DNA from: Palsa-1150 sp964531095
Lineage (GTDB): Bacteria > Myxococcota_A > Polyangia > Polyangiales > Polyangiaceae
Reading direction: 5' to 3'
NCBI GenBank assembly: GCA_964531095.1
Contig: CAZHED010000007.1
Location: 1-64,000, forward strand
Length of the DNA: 64,000 bases
The notes below the pieces were generated by a model that was given only the letters and a program-made list of their open reading frames with translations, ran no database searches and was not told where the DNA came from. Shown piece by piece: positions 44,759-54,033 of the stretch (position 1 is the first letter of the stretch; every line of letters begins with the position of its first letter). The position numbers were made by a program, and so were the translations under genes.

Positions 44759-46081
44759 CTAATACCTGTAATGCTCGGGCTTGAACGGCCCGTCTACCGA
44801 AACGCCGAGGTACTCCGCCTGCTCCTTACTCAGCTTGGTGAGCTTGACCCCGAGCTTGTGCAGGTGCAGGGCCGCCACTTTTTCGTCGAGCTTCTTCGGC
44901 AGCGTGTACACCTGGCGACCATACTTCGCGTGGTTCTGCCAGAGCTCGATCTGCGCGATCGTCTGGTTCGAAAAACTGGATGACATGACGAACGACGGGT
45001 GACCGTTGGCGCACCCGAGGTTCACCAGCCGCCCGCGCGCGAGAAGCGTCAGATGCTTGCCGTCGGGAAAGACGAACTGGTCGACTTGAGGCTTGATGTT
45101 CACTTCCTTGATCTCGGGGTTCTTCTCGAGCCAGGCGACGTCGATCTCGCAGTCGAAATGCCCGATGTTGCACAGGATCGCCTGGTCTTTCATCGCGCGC
45201 ATGTGCTCTTGGCGGATCACGCTCGCGCACCCCGTCGCCGTGACGAAGATGTCCGCAATCGGCGCCACGTCTTCCAATGTCGCCACCTGATACCCCTCCA
45301 TCGCGGCCTGCAGGGCACATATCGGGTCGATCTCGGTGACTACGACGCGCGCACCCAAACCACGCAGCGACTGGCAGCACCCCTTGCCCACGTCGCCGTA
45401 TCCGCACACGACCGCCAGTTTGCCGGCGAACATGACACCGGTCGCCCGCTTGAGCCCATCGCCCAGCGACTCGCGACAACCATATAGGTTATCGAACTTC
45501 GACTTGGTGACCGAGTCGTTGACGTTCATCGCCGGGACTTTGAGCGTTCCCTTTCGCGCCATGTCGTACAACCGATGAACGCCGGTGGTCGTCTCCTCCG
45601 AAAGACCGCGGATTGGGTCGGAGCCGGTGAAGAACTCGGGGTGCTTCTCGTGGATGACCGAGGTGAGGTCACCCCCGTCGTCGAGGATCATGTTCGGCGG
45701 CTTCCCGCCCGAGAAAGCGCGGAGCTGCATGTCGATGCAATCGTAGTACTCCTTCTCCGTCTCCCCTTTCCACGCGAAGACCGGGACGCCGCTCTTGGCC
45801 ATGGCGGCCGCCGCGTGATCTTGCGTGGAGAAGATGTTGCAGCTCGTCCACGTGACTTCGGCGCCGAGCTCGATCAAGGTCTCGATGAGCACCGCCGTTT
45901 GAATGGTCATGTGCAGGCACCCGGCGACCCGCGCCCCCTTGAGCGCCTTGCTCGGTCCGAACTCGCTGCGGAGCGCCATCAGCCCGGGCATCTCGCTCTC
46001 GGCGATCGAGACCTCTTTGCGACCCCACTCCGCCAGGCTGATGTCCTTCACCTTGTAGTTCTCGCGCACGTTGTCTTTCAT
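44759..46081 (-). CDS. ahcY: S-adenosylhomocysteine hydrolase
   Basis: AhcY splits SAH to adenosine and homocysteine, relieving product inhibition of methyltransferases. The 440-residue protein has the NAD site GYGDVGKGCCQSL, the substrate motif LDDGGDLTSV, SEETTTGVHRLY, the N-D-S-V-T-K-S-K-F-D-N catalytic segment and the C-terminal KPEHYRY. The start overlaps the ArsR-methyltransferase stop by ATGA, leaving no room for an SAH riboswitch. Regulation through the upstream protein is therefore the likely alternative. Confidence 0.97.
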   Translation of the reverse strand: MKDNVRENYKVKDISLAEWGRKEVSIAESEMPGLMALRSEFGPSKALKGARVAGCLHMTIQTAVLIETLIELGAEVTWTSCNIFSTQDHAAAAMAKSGVPVFAWKGETEKEYYDCIDMQLRAFSGGKPPNMILDDGGDLTSVIHEKHPEFFTGSDPIRGLSEETTTGVHRLYDMARKGTLKVPAMNVNDSVTKSKFDNLYGCRESLGDGLKRATGVMFAGKLAVVCGYGDVGKGCCQSLRGLGARVVVTEIDPICALQAAMEGYQVATLEDVAPIADIFVTATGCASVIRQEHMRAMKDQAILCNIGHFDCEIDVAWLEKNPEIKEVNIKPQVDQFVFPDGKHLTLLARGRLVNLGCANGHPSFVMSSSFSNQTIAQIELWQNHAKYGRQVYTLPKKLDEKVAALHLHKLGVKLTKLSKEQAEYLGVSVDGPFKPEHYRY

Positions 46082-47112
46082 GATCGTCCCTCTTTTCGCC
46101 GACGGTTACCGTGAACGCTCCCGGAAGGATTCCGGGCGAGAAGTGCTTGCCAGGGCAGGTGCTTGTCCGGCCCGTCGCCGCACAGCGACGACGGGATCTT
46201 GATTACGCGCGCGTCCTCGAGCCCTGCGGCCCGCGCGAAGCGGCGCAGCTCGGCGGGCTCGAAGCCGAGCCACGCGTCGGCCTGCTCGCGCATCGACTCG
46301 TCGTCGTGACGCACGTAATCGAGAACGACGAGAGCCCCTCCCGGCGCGCAGAGTAGGGCCAGCTGGGAGACGACTCTCGCCGGCTGCGGGGCGTGGTGGA
46401 GCAGGCGCGACGCGAACACCGCGTCCGCTCCGCCGCGCGTCTTCGCGCCGTCGGTCGCCATACCGACCAGGCGTTGGAGGTCTTCGGAGTCGAGCTCCGC
46501 TTGAAGCAGCGTCACGTTGCCGAAGCCGCGCGTGGCCACCCGATCGCGAGCGCGGCCGAGCTGCTCCGCCGAGCGATCGACCGCGACGACGCGTTCGTAG
46601 AGCGGGGCGAGGACTTCGATCAAGCGACCGTCACCGGTCCCGGCATCGAGGGCCAGCGTGCGGCGCGGCAGAAGCTGTCCGAGCGCGGCGAGATACGCGC
46701 CGATCTCGGCCGGCACCGCGTCGACTTTGCCCTTTTCGGCTCGAGCGAAGAACTCGTGCGCCGCCGCCTCGCGCGTGCGCAGAACACGGGCGATGCGGGC
46801 CAGACTTCCATCGCGTTCGCACAGTGCCCGTCCGCTGGTCAACGCGTCGGCCACGACCGCATCGCGGGTCGCCTCGGTGGCGACGCGGACCAGAGTGCGG
46901 GTACCCTCCTTGCGGTCACGGAGCAGCCCGGCCTGCCGCAACGCCGTGGCATGCCGGGAGACGTTCGGCTGGCCCTCGCCGAGTAGCTCGGCCAGCTCGC
47001 CGATGCTCAGCTCGTCGTCGACCGCGAGCGCGAGCAGGCGCAGCCGAATGGGCTCGGACAGCACACGATAGAGCTCCCAGCGCTCCGACGAGGAAAGGTC
47101 GACGGCGACCAC
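46078..47112 (-). CDS. ArsR-type HTH fused to SAM-dependent methyltransferase, likely SAH-cycle regulator
   Basis: The 344-residue protein has an N-terminal winged helix of the ArsR type (about 8-95; LSEPIRLRLLALAVDDELSIG, then PNVSRHATALRQAGLLRDRKEG) without the Cys metal box of metalloregulators. It is followed by a class I methyltransferase domain (motif I TLALDAGTGDGRL, about residue 150; acidic VVAVDRSAEQL). ArsR-methyltransferase fusions sit upstream of ahcY in many bacteria, and the SahR regulators of alphaproteobacteria respond to SAH. Sensing of SAM or SAH by the methyltransferase part is inferred. GTG start without a good ribosome site; coupled to ahcY by ATGA. Confidence 0.88.
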   Translation of the reverse strand: MVAVDLSSSERWELYRVLSEPIRLRLLALAVDDELSIGELAELLGEGQPNVSRHATALRQAGLLRDRKEGTRTLVRVATEATRDAVVADALTSGRALCERDGSLARIARVLRTREAAAHEFFARAEKGKVDAVPAEIGAYLAALGQLLPRRTLALDAGTGDGRLIEVLAPLYERVVAVDRSAEQLGRARDRVATRGFGNVTLLQAELDSEDLQRLVGMATDGAKTRGGADAVFASRLLHHAPQPARVVSQLALLCAPGGALVVLDYVRHDDESMREQADAWLGFEPAELRRFARAAGLEDARVIKIPSSLCGDGPDKHLPWQALLARNPSGSVHGNRRRKEGRS

Positions 47113-47217
47113 CGGGGAAATCTATACGTTCATGCGCATGGATGCAATGAGTCCGCGGGCTGCCTCGCCTCCGCGGACGATCGCCGGAGCGCCCCAACCG
47201 AGCGGTACGATGGGGGA

Positions 47218-48687
47218 GTGACGAGACCTGTCGAAACGCCTCCGCACCTTGGGGCCGAGGATGGCGAGTCGGCGAGCAAGCCACCGCCCTTGCAGCTCGA
47301 TTTGCCGGCGGTCAGACCAGGCGCGGAGCTCTCCAGCCAGACTCCAGCGGAGCGCAGTCGCCGCCGCCCGCGCGGCCGAGCGCAAGCGCTTGGCCTCACC
47401 CTGGGCGGGCTCGTCGTACTGGCTGGGCTTGCGACCGCCGCGTCGACGTGGGTCTTGCCCTGGTATGTGCGACAGCGGTGCATCGATGTCGCCGCGGAGC
47501 ATGGCATCGACCTGTCCGTCGACCATGCGCAGATGGACTCCGGCGGCTTTCGCCTCCTCGGCGTACGGGCCGAACTGGCTGCCGTGCCCGGGGCGCGCGC
47601 CCAAGCCTCCGCAGTCGAAGTGGCGACGAGCGGCCTCCGAGCGCAGAAGATGACGGTCCGCGGCGCCGAGGTGACGGTCGAAGGGAGCTTCGGCGCCGTT
47701 GATTCTGCCTTTGCGAGCTGGCGCCGCAGCCCGGGCGGCGGGCAGGCAGGAGCGTGGGCGCCTCCGTCGCTCGTGATCGATGGCGCGCGCGTCGTCTGGC
47801 GCGCACCGACGGGGGAGAATGTCCGGCTGGAGGCGGCCGACGTGCACGCGGAGCTCGCATGGGACGATACCGACGACCGCGCTCCGGATCCGGAGCTTCA
47901 CGCGCGCTCCGACCGCGTGGTCGTGGCCGTCCCGAGCGCCGCGTTCGGACCCTGGCGCGTGGACGTCGATCGCGCCAAAGGCAGCTCGCGGGTTCGCATC
48001 GCGCTCGATCCGGGTGTTCCGGACTCCTGCACGATTCTGGTCGTGGGCAACGGCGACCGAACGACCTCGGTCGACATCGTCGTGCCCCGCTCTCCGCTCA
48101 CTCGTCTCGGGTGGCCAGAGCAGCTTCTCGGCGTGAACTGGACGGCCCTCCAATTCGAAGCATCCGTCCACTACGTGGCGCTCGGTCCGGCCCGCGCCGA
48201 CGTAGCGACGCGCGGGGGCCTCTACGGAGTCGTCCCGCAGCCTGGTTTCGGGCGGGCCATCGACGCGGCGTGGGAGGGAACGGCCAGCGGTGACCCCACC
48301 GCAGGCATCGACGTGAGGAAAGCTCGTCTCGCGTTCGGGCCGCTGGTCGGGGCGCTCACGGGGACGCTAAAGAGATACGAAGATGGCTTTCGCATCGACC
48401 TCGCTTGGGCCGCCGGCCCAGTGCCCTGCGAGGCTTTCTCCGCTCCTCCCGCGCTCGGCCGGCCCTTCGATATCGCTTATGCGATTCGCGAGCTAGCTCG
48501 CGCGCGCTCTCTCGCGGCACCCACGGAGCTCGCGAGAGGGGCGCGGGCGGCGGCCGAGTCCAAGAGCGGCCTGCCCGCGGTCCGTGGCGATGTCAGCGCA
48601 GCGGCGATGCTCTCGTTCGATTCGCGAAACATCGCGGCCACAAAACTCGACTTGAGGCCCGAGATCGGGTGCTCATTTTTCCAGTGA
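47218..48687 (+). CDS. AsmA/DUF748-like membrane-anchored protein
   Basis: The 489-residue protein has a short cytoplasmic N-terminus, one transmembrane segment (ALGLTLGGLVVLAGLATAASTWVL) and a large periplasmic part with repeated beta-strands resembling AsmA/DUF748 proteins (for example the GFRLLGVRAELAAVPGARAQA strand pattern and WTALQFEASVHYVA). Such proteins shuttle lipids or act in outer-membrane assembly. The GTG start is close to GGGGGA, a poor spacing, so the start may lie a few codons downstream. The family call is moderate. Confidence 0.6.
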   Translation: MTRPVETPPHLGAEDGESASKPPPLQLDLPAVRPGAELSSQTPAERSRRRPRGRAQALGLTLGGLVVLAGLATAASTWVLPWYVRQRCIDVAAEHGIDLSVDHAQMDSGGFRLLGVRAELAAVPGARAQASAVEVATSGLRAQKMTVRGAEVTVEGSFGAVDSAFASWRRSPGGGQAGAWAPPSLVIDGARVVWRAPTGENVRLEAADVHAELAWDDTDDRAPDPELHARSDRVVVAVPSAAFGPWRVDVDRAKGSSRVRIALDPGVPDSCTILVVGNGDRTTSVDIVVPRSPLTRLGWPEQLLGVNWTALQFEASVHYVALGPARADVATRGGLYGVVPQPGFGRAIDAAWEGTASGDPTAGIDVRKARLAFGPLVGALTGTLKRYEDGFRIDLAWAAGPVPCEAFSAPPALGRPFDIAYAIRELARARSLAAPTELARGARAAAESKSGLPAVRGDVSAAAMLSFDSRNIAATKLDLRPEIGCSFFQ

Positions 48688-48885
48688 CAACGGCTGCGGT
48701 TTTCGGACTGCGAACGGGGAGCAATTTTGCTACGCCGCGTTTATCTGCCCCGTGTCATCCTTGGCGTGCGCCCCGTCGGTGTCGAAGCCGTCGACTACGG
48801 GAAAGTTCCCAACCACCCTCCACCAAGCCACCGCGAAAGCACCGCGCGTTCCAAGTAGGCACGACGGCTGCTCCGCCCCCGCCGA

Positions 48886-49338
48886 ATGCCCGAATCCTCG
48901 AGCGACCGTCCGCCACGCACCGCATCCGGAACCGTACCGCGGCGTGCGCGCGTGCTCGTGGTCGACGACGAAAAGCTCGTCGCCGAGTCGTTTCGCCGCA
49001 TCCTTTCGGACGAGTTCACCGTCACCGCGATCACCCAGCCCGAGCAGGCGCTCGAGTGGATCGTGTCGGGCGAGTCGTTCGACGTGATCCTGTGCGACGT
49101 GATGATGCCGTTGATGAGCGGGGTGGAGCTCCGCAATCGCCTCGAGCGGCTCGCGCCCGACCAAGCGGCGCGAATCGTCTTCGTCACGGGCGGGATCGTG
49201 AACCCGGAAGTGCGCGCCTTGCTCGAGCGGGTTCCGAACGCGTGGCTCGAAAAGCCCATCGACATCGAGGGATTGCGCGAGCTCATTCGGCGGCGCGTGC
49301 GAAGTGCCGCTTGGATCCCCTCGAGCCCTGCGGTATGA
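48886..49338 (+). CDS. Receiver-only response regulator
   Basis: The 150-residue protein is a single CheY-like receiver domain with a 20-residue polar N-terminal tail. It has acidic D27-D28, the phosphoacceptor D71 in VILCDVMMPLMSG, the T in FVTGG and the conserved K in LEKPIDI. No output domain follows. Its cognate kinase is not in the window. Receiver-only proteins are common in myxobacterial phosphorelays. Confidence 0.93.
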   Translation: MPESSSDRPPRTASGTVPRRARVLVVDDEKLVAESFRRILSDEFTVTAITQPEQALEWIVSGESFDVILCDVMMPLMSGVELRNRLERLAPDQAARIVFVTGGIVNPEVRALLERVPNAWLEKPIDIEGLRELIRRRVRSAAWIPSSPAV

Positions 49339-49348
49339 GCGGCCGACC

Positions 49349-49573
49349 ATGCGTGGCTTTCAACGTCCTGCCGTCCGCGTCACCACCACAGATTCGCAGC
49401 GTGCCTTCGGGGCGCTCTCGCGCCATCGCCGCACGAAGTTGGCGCGAGGCGCGCAGACAACCCTGCTGAAGGCGGATCAGTGGAGTCGCGGCGACGCGAC
49501 GCCGCCCGAGCTCGCCTCCGCACTCGACCGCGCGATCCAGGCGCAGAGCGCAAAGGCCGCCAAGAAGGCGTAG
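49349..49573 (+). CDS. Small uncharacterised protein, 74 residues
   Basis: A short reading frame of 74 residues starts at ATG 49349, 10 bases after the receiver gene stop. The product is basic and Ala/Arg-rich, with RRTKLARGAQTTLLKADQ and a Lys/Ala-rich C-terminus, and it lacks a signal peptide. It could be a real small protein co-transcribed with the receiver, or a by-product of a stop-free GC-rich stretch. No family is recognised. Confidence 0.35.
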   Translation: MRGFQRPAVRVTTTDSQRAFGALSRHRRTKLARGAQTTLLKADQWSRGDATPPELASALDRAIQAQSAKAAKKA

Positions 49574-49613
49574 AACCAGTCGCAGGGGGGCTCGAGAAAG
49601 CGGGCGACGCGGA

Positions 49614-50714
49614 TCACCCGTTTCGGCGGGCGAAGTCGTTCATCAGTGCCACGAGCGCCGCGACCCACTCGGGCTCCACGGCATTGTAGAGCGACACACG
49701 GATCCCCCCAAGGCTACGGTGGCCCTTGAGACCGACCATGGCGTGGCCTTTCGCTTCGTCGATGAAGCGCCTCTCGAGCTCTTCGCTGGGAAGGCGAAAG
49801 ACGACGTTCATCACCGACCGGCTGCCCCGCTCGACCGGGCACCGATAGAAATCCGATTGGGCATCGATGGCCGCGTACAACATGGCGGCCTTCATGCGGT
49901 TGCGCCTCTCGATCGCGTCGAGACCCCCGAGCTCGTCAATCCACGAGGCGACGTTGCGCACGAGATAGATCGCGAAGGTCGGCGGCGTGTTCAGGAGAGA
50001 GCGCGCCTCGGCGTGAGCGCGGTATTGAAAGATGCTCGGAAGGTCCTTGCGACCCGCGTTGATGAAATCGCGCTGCGCGATGACCACGGTCACGCCGCTC
50101 GGGCCCATGTTCTTCTGGGCGCCGGCGTAAATCATCGCGAACGGCGAGACGTCGATCTTGCGCCACAGCAAGTCGCTCGACATGTCGCAGACCTGCGGAG
50201 CCCCACCGAAGCGCGGCAGCTCGAGGTACTGCACGCCGTGAATGGTCTCGTTGCTTGCCCAATGGACGTACGCGGCGGCCGGGTCGAGTCGCGCATCGGC
50301 GGGGCTGGCCACGCGGTCAAAGCCGCCGTCGCTGGTCGAGGCAGCGATTCGCGTCCGCCCGCCTGCGAGCCCGGCCCAGGCAGCCGCCTCCGCGTGAGCT
50401 TTCGCGCTCCAGGCACCGGTCACGATGTAGTCGGCGGAGCCGCCTGGCGGAAGAAAGCTCATCGGCACGAGGCCGAACTGCATCGACGCCCCCCCTTGCA
50501 GAAACAGGATGTCGTGCGACTGCGGCACAGCCAAAAGCCGCCGCAAGAGCGCCAAGGCTTCGTCGTGGACAGCCTCGTAGACCTTGCCCCGGTGCGAGTG
50601 CTCCATGACGGACATGCCGCTGCCGGCGAAGTCGACCAGCTCGTCGCGCGCCCGCTCGAGCACGGAGAGAGGGAGGGCCGCAGGACCGGGGTTGAAATTC
50701 ATCGCGCGGGGCAT
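49614..50714 (-). CDS. serC: Phosphoserine aminotransferase
   Basis: SerC makes phosphoserine from 3-phosphohydroxypyruvate and glutamate (and acts in pyridoxal synthesis). The 366-residue product starts MPRAMNFNPGPAALP like the family, has the PLP Lys in AGAQKNMGPSG, the DMSSDLL loop, and the C-terminal LKGHRSLGGIRVSLYNAV. The start at 50714 is preferred for its match to family N-termini; a start at the next ATG (50702) is possible. It faces away from the plus-strand SCP2-like gene. Confidence 0.95.
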   Translation of the reverse strand: MPRAMNFNPGPAALPLSVLERARDELVDFAGSGMSVMEHSHRGKVYEAVHDEALALLRRLLAVPQSHDILFLQGGASMQFGLVPMSFLPPGGSADYIVTGAWSAKAHAEAAAWAGLAGGRTRIAASTSDGGFDRVASPADARLDPAAAYVHWASNETIHGVQYLELPRFGGAPQVCDMSSDLLWRKIDVSPFAMIYAGAQKNMGPSGVTVVIAQRDFINAGRKDLPSIFQYRAHAEARSLLNTPPTFAIYLVRNVASWIDELGGLDAIERRNRMKAAMLYAAIDAQSDFYRCPVERGSRSVMNVVFRLPSEELERRFIDEAKGHAMVGLKGHRSLGGIRVSLYNAVEPEWVAALVALMNDFARRNG

Positions 50715-50773
50715 TTGCGCGCGGACTCTAGAGCCGGTTCCCGGTTCTTTCCACCCGCGTCCCTGACCACGGA

Positions 50774-51466
50774 ATGACCACCTTCGCGTTGCGTCCACGT
50801 CCGCGTGCCAGAATGGGGGCACTCGGCATGCTTCCCCTCGACATCCCTCCGGGCACCACCCTCGAATCGCTCGTGACCGAGGCCATTCCGGCGCTGCACG
50901 CGCGGCTGGTCGCCGCGGGGGGGCCGAGCGAAGCGCTCACGGTGACTTTGCGCATCGAGGGGCGGGGTAGCTGGACGGTGCGCATTCGCGGGCAAACGAT
51001 GCGCGTCGAGGAGGGTGAGGAGCGACGCCCGACGCTCTGGGTGTACACGACCGAAGAGACGGCCGAGCGCTTCTTAGAGGACGCGCTCGGGCCGAAGCGG
51101 CTTCTGCCCAGGATCCACGCGGGCGCGCGCGTACCGGACGCCGGCGGCATTTTGACGATGAGCGATCCGCTCTTCATTCGGCGCGTGGCGATGGCCAGCG
51201 GGCGAATCGAGATCGCGGTGCTCGACGAGGGAGGCGAGCGGCTCGCCATGGTCTTCGGGCTGGGCGACGCGTCGCGCCGCCCCATCGACCCCGAAGACCC
51301 GGACACCGTCGTCGAAGTCCCCATCGCGACGCTTCAGGCCGTGCTGGCGGGCGGGCGCGGACCGGAAGAGGCGCTCGCAAACGGCGACGTGACGGTGCGC
51401 GGCCGACGCTTGCTCGCCGTGCAGTTGGCCTTGGCCGTTGCACCTTTCTACCCGAAGCGCATGTGA
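50774..51466 (+). CDS. SCP2-like sterol/lipid-binding domain protein
   Basis: The 230-residue product has an SCP2-type pattern: LTVTLRIEGRGSWTVRIRG, LWVYTTEETAERFLEDALGP in the N-terminal half, and LQAVLAGGRGPEEALANGDVTVRGRRLLAVQLA in the second, which is the usual ligand-cavity segment of the family. No signal peptide is seen. A second copy of the fold may be present, since the first half repeats the pattern weakly. ATG 50774 or 50813 (MGALGM) could be the start. Likely a cytoplasmic lipid-binding protein; the ligand is unknown. Confidence 0.6.
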   Translation: MTTFALRPRPRARMGALGMLPLDIPPGTTLESLVTEAIPALHARLVAAGGPSEALTVTLRIEGRGSWTVRIRGQTMRVEEGEERRPTLWVYTTEETAERFLEDALGPKRLLPRIHAGARVPDAGGILTMSDPLFIRRVAMASGRIEIAVLDEGGERLAMVFGLGDASRRPIDPEDPDTVVEVPIATLQAVLAGGRGPEEALANGDVTVRGRRLLAVQLALAVAPFYPKRM

Positions 51467-51516
51467 ACGCTTGTGGCGTTCGTGTCGGCGAGCGACGGTG
51501 ATACGGTGGCGCGCAC

Positions 51517-52446
51517 ATGAAGTCCATCGCCTCAGGAGTCGCCCTCGGGCTCGCCCTCGCAAGCTGCCACTCCAACAAGCCGGCTCAAAGTGCCGAGAGC
51601 TCGGAAGGGACCACGCCGTCGAGCAAATCGGCGAACGCCGCCGAGCCGGATCAGTCGGGATCGAGCGCGCTCGACGGCCCCGCGGGCGGCACGCCCTCGA
51701 CCCCGCGATCCGACAAGGCGTCGATCGACGACGACACGGAGAAGAAGGACGCGCCTTGCAGCGGGGCAAGCATCACCGACTTGCTCGCATCCCTTTCCCA
51801 GGCCTCCTGCGAGGTTGCGCCGAACGCGCCCGCGCCGCCGGAAGCGCCGACGAAAGACACGCTCGAAGTCCGGATCAATGCCGACTCCACGATCGCGCCG
51901 GGGGGAGCCGCCAAGGTCACCGTCGTTTTTCGGAACAAGAGCAAGGGGGACCTCCCGCTCGACTTCACGGTCGACCCGGACCCGCACTTCGCCTTCGAGC
52001 TCTCCACACCGAAGGGTGTCCGCGTGGACAAGCCCGCCGGCAACGAGCCTTCTCTCCCCTCCGAGGCCGCCGACAACGAAGCCGTCGAGCCGCACACGGC
52101 CCGTGTGACCCTCGCGTCGAACGGCACAGCGACGGCTGTCTTGCCGTGGCAAGCGGTTAAGTACAAGTGGGCGTCGCCCGAGAAGGCGAAGGGGGCGCTC
52201 GCGGGTCACGGGTACCCGCGCGAGCCTGCCGGTCCACTGCCGAAGGGCAAGTACACGCTTCGCGTCATCACGCCGCTCGTGCACATCGAGGAGGGCAGCG
52301 AGCACGAGCTCAGCCAGCCCCATGTGTCGATCGAGGTCACCGGCTCGCCGGCGTCGGATTCGGCCGCGGCGACGCCGTCCGGGTCGTCGAAAAAAGGGTC
52401 GAAGGCCCCGACGGCTGCACCCACGTCGGCCAAAAAGAAGCACTGA
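51517..52446 (+). CDS. Uncharacterised lipoprotein, 309 residues
   Basis: The product has a signal peptide with lipobox (LALASC) and a long Ser/Pro/Thr-rich linker. The middle contains a beta-sandwich-like domain: LEVRINADSTIAPGGAAKVTVVFRN, then LDFTVDPDPHFAFELST, and TLRVITPLVHIEEG. The C-terminus is again Ser/Lys-rich, ending KKKH. A pair of Cys (APCSG and ASCEV) may form a disulphide. It precedes fmt by 6 bases but this is probably positional only. Function is unknown. Confidence 0.75.
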   Translation: MKSIASGVALGLALASCHSNKPAQSAESSEGTTPSSKSANAAEPDQSGSSALDGPAGGTPSTPRSDKASIDDDTEKKDAPCSGASITDLLASLSQASCEVAPNAPAPPEAPTKDTLEVRINADSTIAPGGAAKVTVVFRNKSKGDLPLDFTVDPDPHFAFELSTPKGVRVDKPAGNEPSLPSEAADNEAVEPHTARVTLASNGTATAVLPWQAVKYKWASPEKAKGALAGHGYPREPAGPLPKGKYTLRVITPLVHIEEGSEHELSQPHVSIEVTGSPASDSAAATPSGSSKKGSKAPTAAPTSAKKKH

Positions 52447-52452
52447 GGTCCG

Positions 52453-53409
52453 ATGGCGCCTGGCGAGGGAGCTCGGTTTCGCGCACTTTTCTTCGGCTCC
52501 CCGGACTTCGCGGTCCCTTCGCTCGAAGCCCTCCACGAGATCGCCGACGTCGTCGGCGTCGTGTGCCAACCGGACAAGCCGGCAGGGCGGGGCCTCGCGC
52601 TGACCGCGCCGCCTGTGAAGGCGCGTGCCCGGGATCTCGGCCTGGCTGTCGTTCAGCCCACGAAGCTCCGAACCGGCGAGTTCGGCGAGTGGGTCCGCGC
52701 GCAGCGCGTCGACGTCGCGCTCGTCGTGGCCTACGGGCGCATCCTTCCCGGCGACGTGCTCTCCGGGCCTCGGCTCGGGTGCGTCAACGTGCATGCCTCC
52801 CTTTTGCCGAAGTACCGAGGCGCGGCGCCGATCGCGTGGGCCGTCGTCCGGGGGGAGTCGTCGACGGGCGTCACATTGATGAAGCTCGACGAGGGAATGG
52901 ATACGGGGCCGACTTTCGCGCGAGTGGTCACACCGATTGATCCCGACGAGACCACCGGGGAGCTCGCAGCGCGTCTCTCCCGACTCGGCGCCGACGCGGT
53001 GCGCGAGTGGCTGCCGAAGTACATGGCAGGGTCATGCAGGCTCGAGAACCAAGACGAAGCGGGGGCCACGACGGCGCCAATGCTCGACAAGGAGGACGGT
53101 CGCATCGACTGGTCGCGAGGCGCGCGGCACGTGCACGACCACGTACGCGGCATGAGCCCCTGGCCGGGGGCGTTCACGACGTCGCGAGGGCGCACGGTGA
53201 AAGTGCACGCCACCCGCGTCGTCGGTGGAAGGCGGCCCGGGGCCCAGCCCGCAGAGGTCGTCGTCGCCGACAAGTCGCGCGTGCTGGTCGCGTGCGGAAC
53301 GGATTGCATCGAGATCGTGACCGTCCAACCAGAAGGAAAACGGGGGATGCGCGCGTCGGAGTGGGCGATGGGCCGCGGCGTCGCGGAGGGCGACGTGCTC
53401 GGAGGCTGA
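52453..53409 (+). CDS. fmt: Methionyl-tRNA formyltransferase
   Basis: Fmt formylates initiator Met-tRNA using 10-formyl-tetrahydrofolate. The 318-residue product has the FFGSPDFAVPSLEAL start, the catalytic Asn and His in NVHASLLPKYRGAAPI, the catalytic Asp in TLMKLDEGMDTGP, and a C-terminal OB-like domain (VKVHATRVVGG). Its peptide deformylase partner is not in the window. It links the window's folate and one-carbon genes with translation initiation. Confidence 0.95.
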   Translation: MAPGEGARFRALFFGSPDFAVPSLEALHEIADVVGVVCQPDKPAGRGLALTAPPVKARARDLGLAVVQPTKLRTGEFGEWVRAQRVDVALVVAYGRILPGDVLSGPRLGCVNVHASLLPKYRGAAPIAWAVVRGESSTGVTLMKLDEGMDTGPTFARVVTPIDPDETTGELAARLSRLGADAVREWLPKYMAGSCRLENQDEAGATTAPMLDKEDGRIDWSRGARHVHDHVRGMSPWPGAFTTSRGRTVKVHATRVVGGRRPGAQPAEVVVADKSRVLVACGTDCIEIVTVQPEGKRGMRASEWAMGRGVAEGDVLGG

Positions 53410-53425
53410 GCGAGGGCGACGGGCG

Positions 53426-53896
53426 TCAACCAAACCAGCCGAAGCACCTGCCGCCGCGGTCCACGACGAGCGTGCACCACACCACGACCCCGGCGGCCGC
53501 CACCACCACCACGGCCAGCAAGACGATGACCACACGCGCGAGCCCGAAGAACCGCCGGAGGTGCGCGACCGCCGCCATCAAGTGCTCGACGTCACGCCCG
53601 CGCGTTCCCACGAGGGCCGACAGCGCTCGCCCCGCCGACATCATCCACCACGCCGTCAGCACGCACAGCGCCGCGAGGGTCGCCATCCCCGCCGCCGCCC
53701 ACACGAAGCCCGCGTAGAGCTCGCCCGCGAAAAAGACGCTCGAGAGCGCGGCAAAGAGCATCGTGCAGACCCCGACGAAGCTCATCGACGCCGCCAGCTC
53801 GCGGAAGCTCTCCTTGTGCGCGTCAACGAACTCGTAACCCGCGTCCCTCGCCGCCGGGGAAGGATCCGGAAGGGGCGGACGCGGTGGGGCGCTCAT
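53426..53896 (-). CDS. Small membrane protein
   Basis: The 156-residue product has a Pro-rich N-terminus, then three hydrophobic segments (SFVGVCTMLFAALSSVFFAG, WAAAGMATLAALCVLTAWWM and VVIVLLAVVVVAAAGVVVWC). No catalytic motif is seen. A longer in-frame extension upstream lacks support; ATG 53896 gives a compact protein. It ends 17 bases after fmt on the opposite strand. Function is unknown. Confidence 0.65.
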   Translation of the reverse strand: MSAPPRPPLPDPSPAARDAGYEFVDAHKESFRELAASMSFVGVCTMLFAALSSVFFAGELYAGFVWAAAGMATLAALCVLTAWWMMSAGRALSALVGTRGRDVEHLMAAVAHLRRFFGLARVVIVLLAVVVVAAAGVVVWCTLVVDRGGRCFGWFG

Positions 53897-54033
53897 CGCC
53901 CCTAGAACGTACCGCGCGGCGAACCGATTCGCGAAACCGCCGGGAATCGAGCGCACGGGAAGGCCGGTGGACGCTCTGGCGAGCGACGAAACGTGCACGA
54001 CTTCGTGCGGGCAAGTAGCGTTCACCGCACCGC

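Noticed and set aside
46082..47112. SAH riboswitch before ahcY
   Set aside because: The ahcY start overlaps the upstream coding sequence, so no leader exists.
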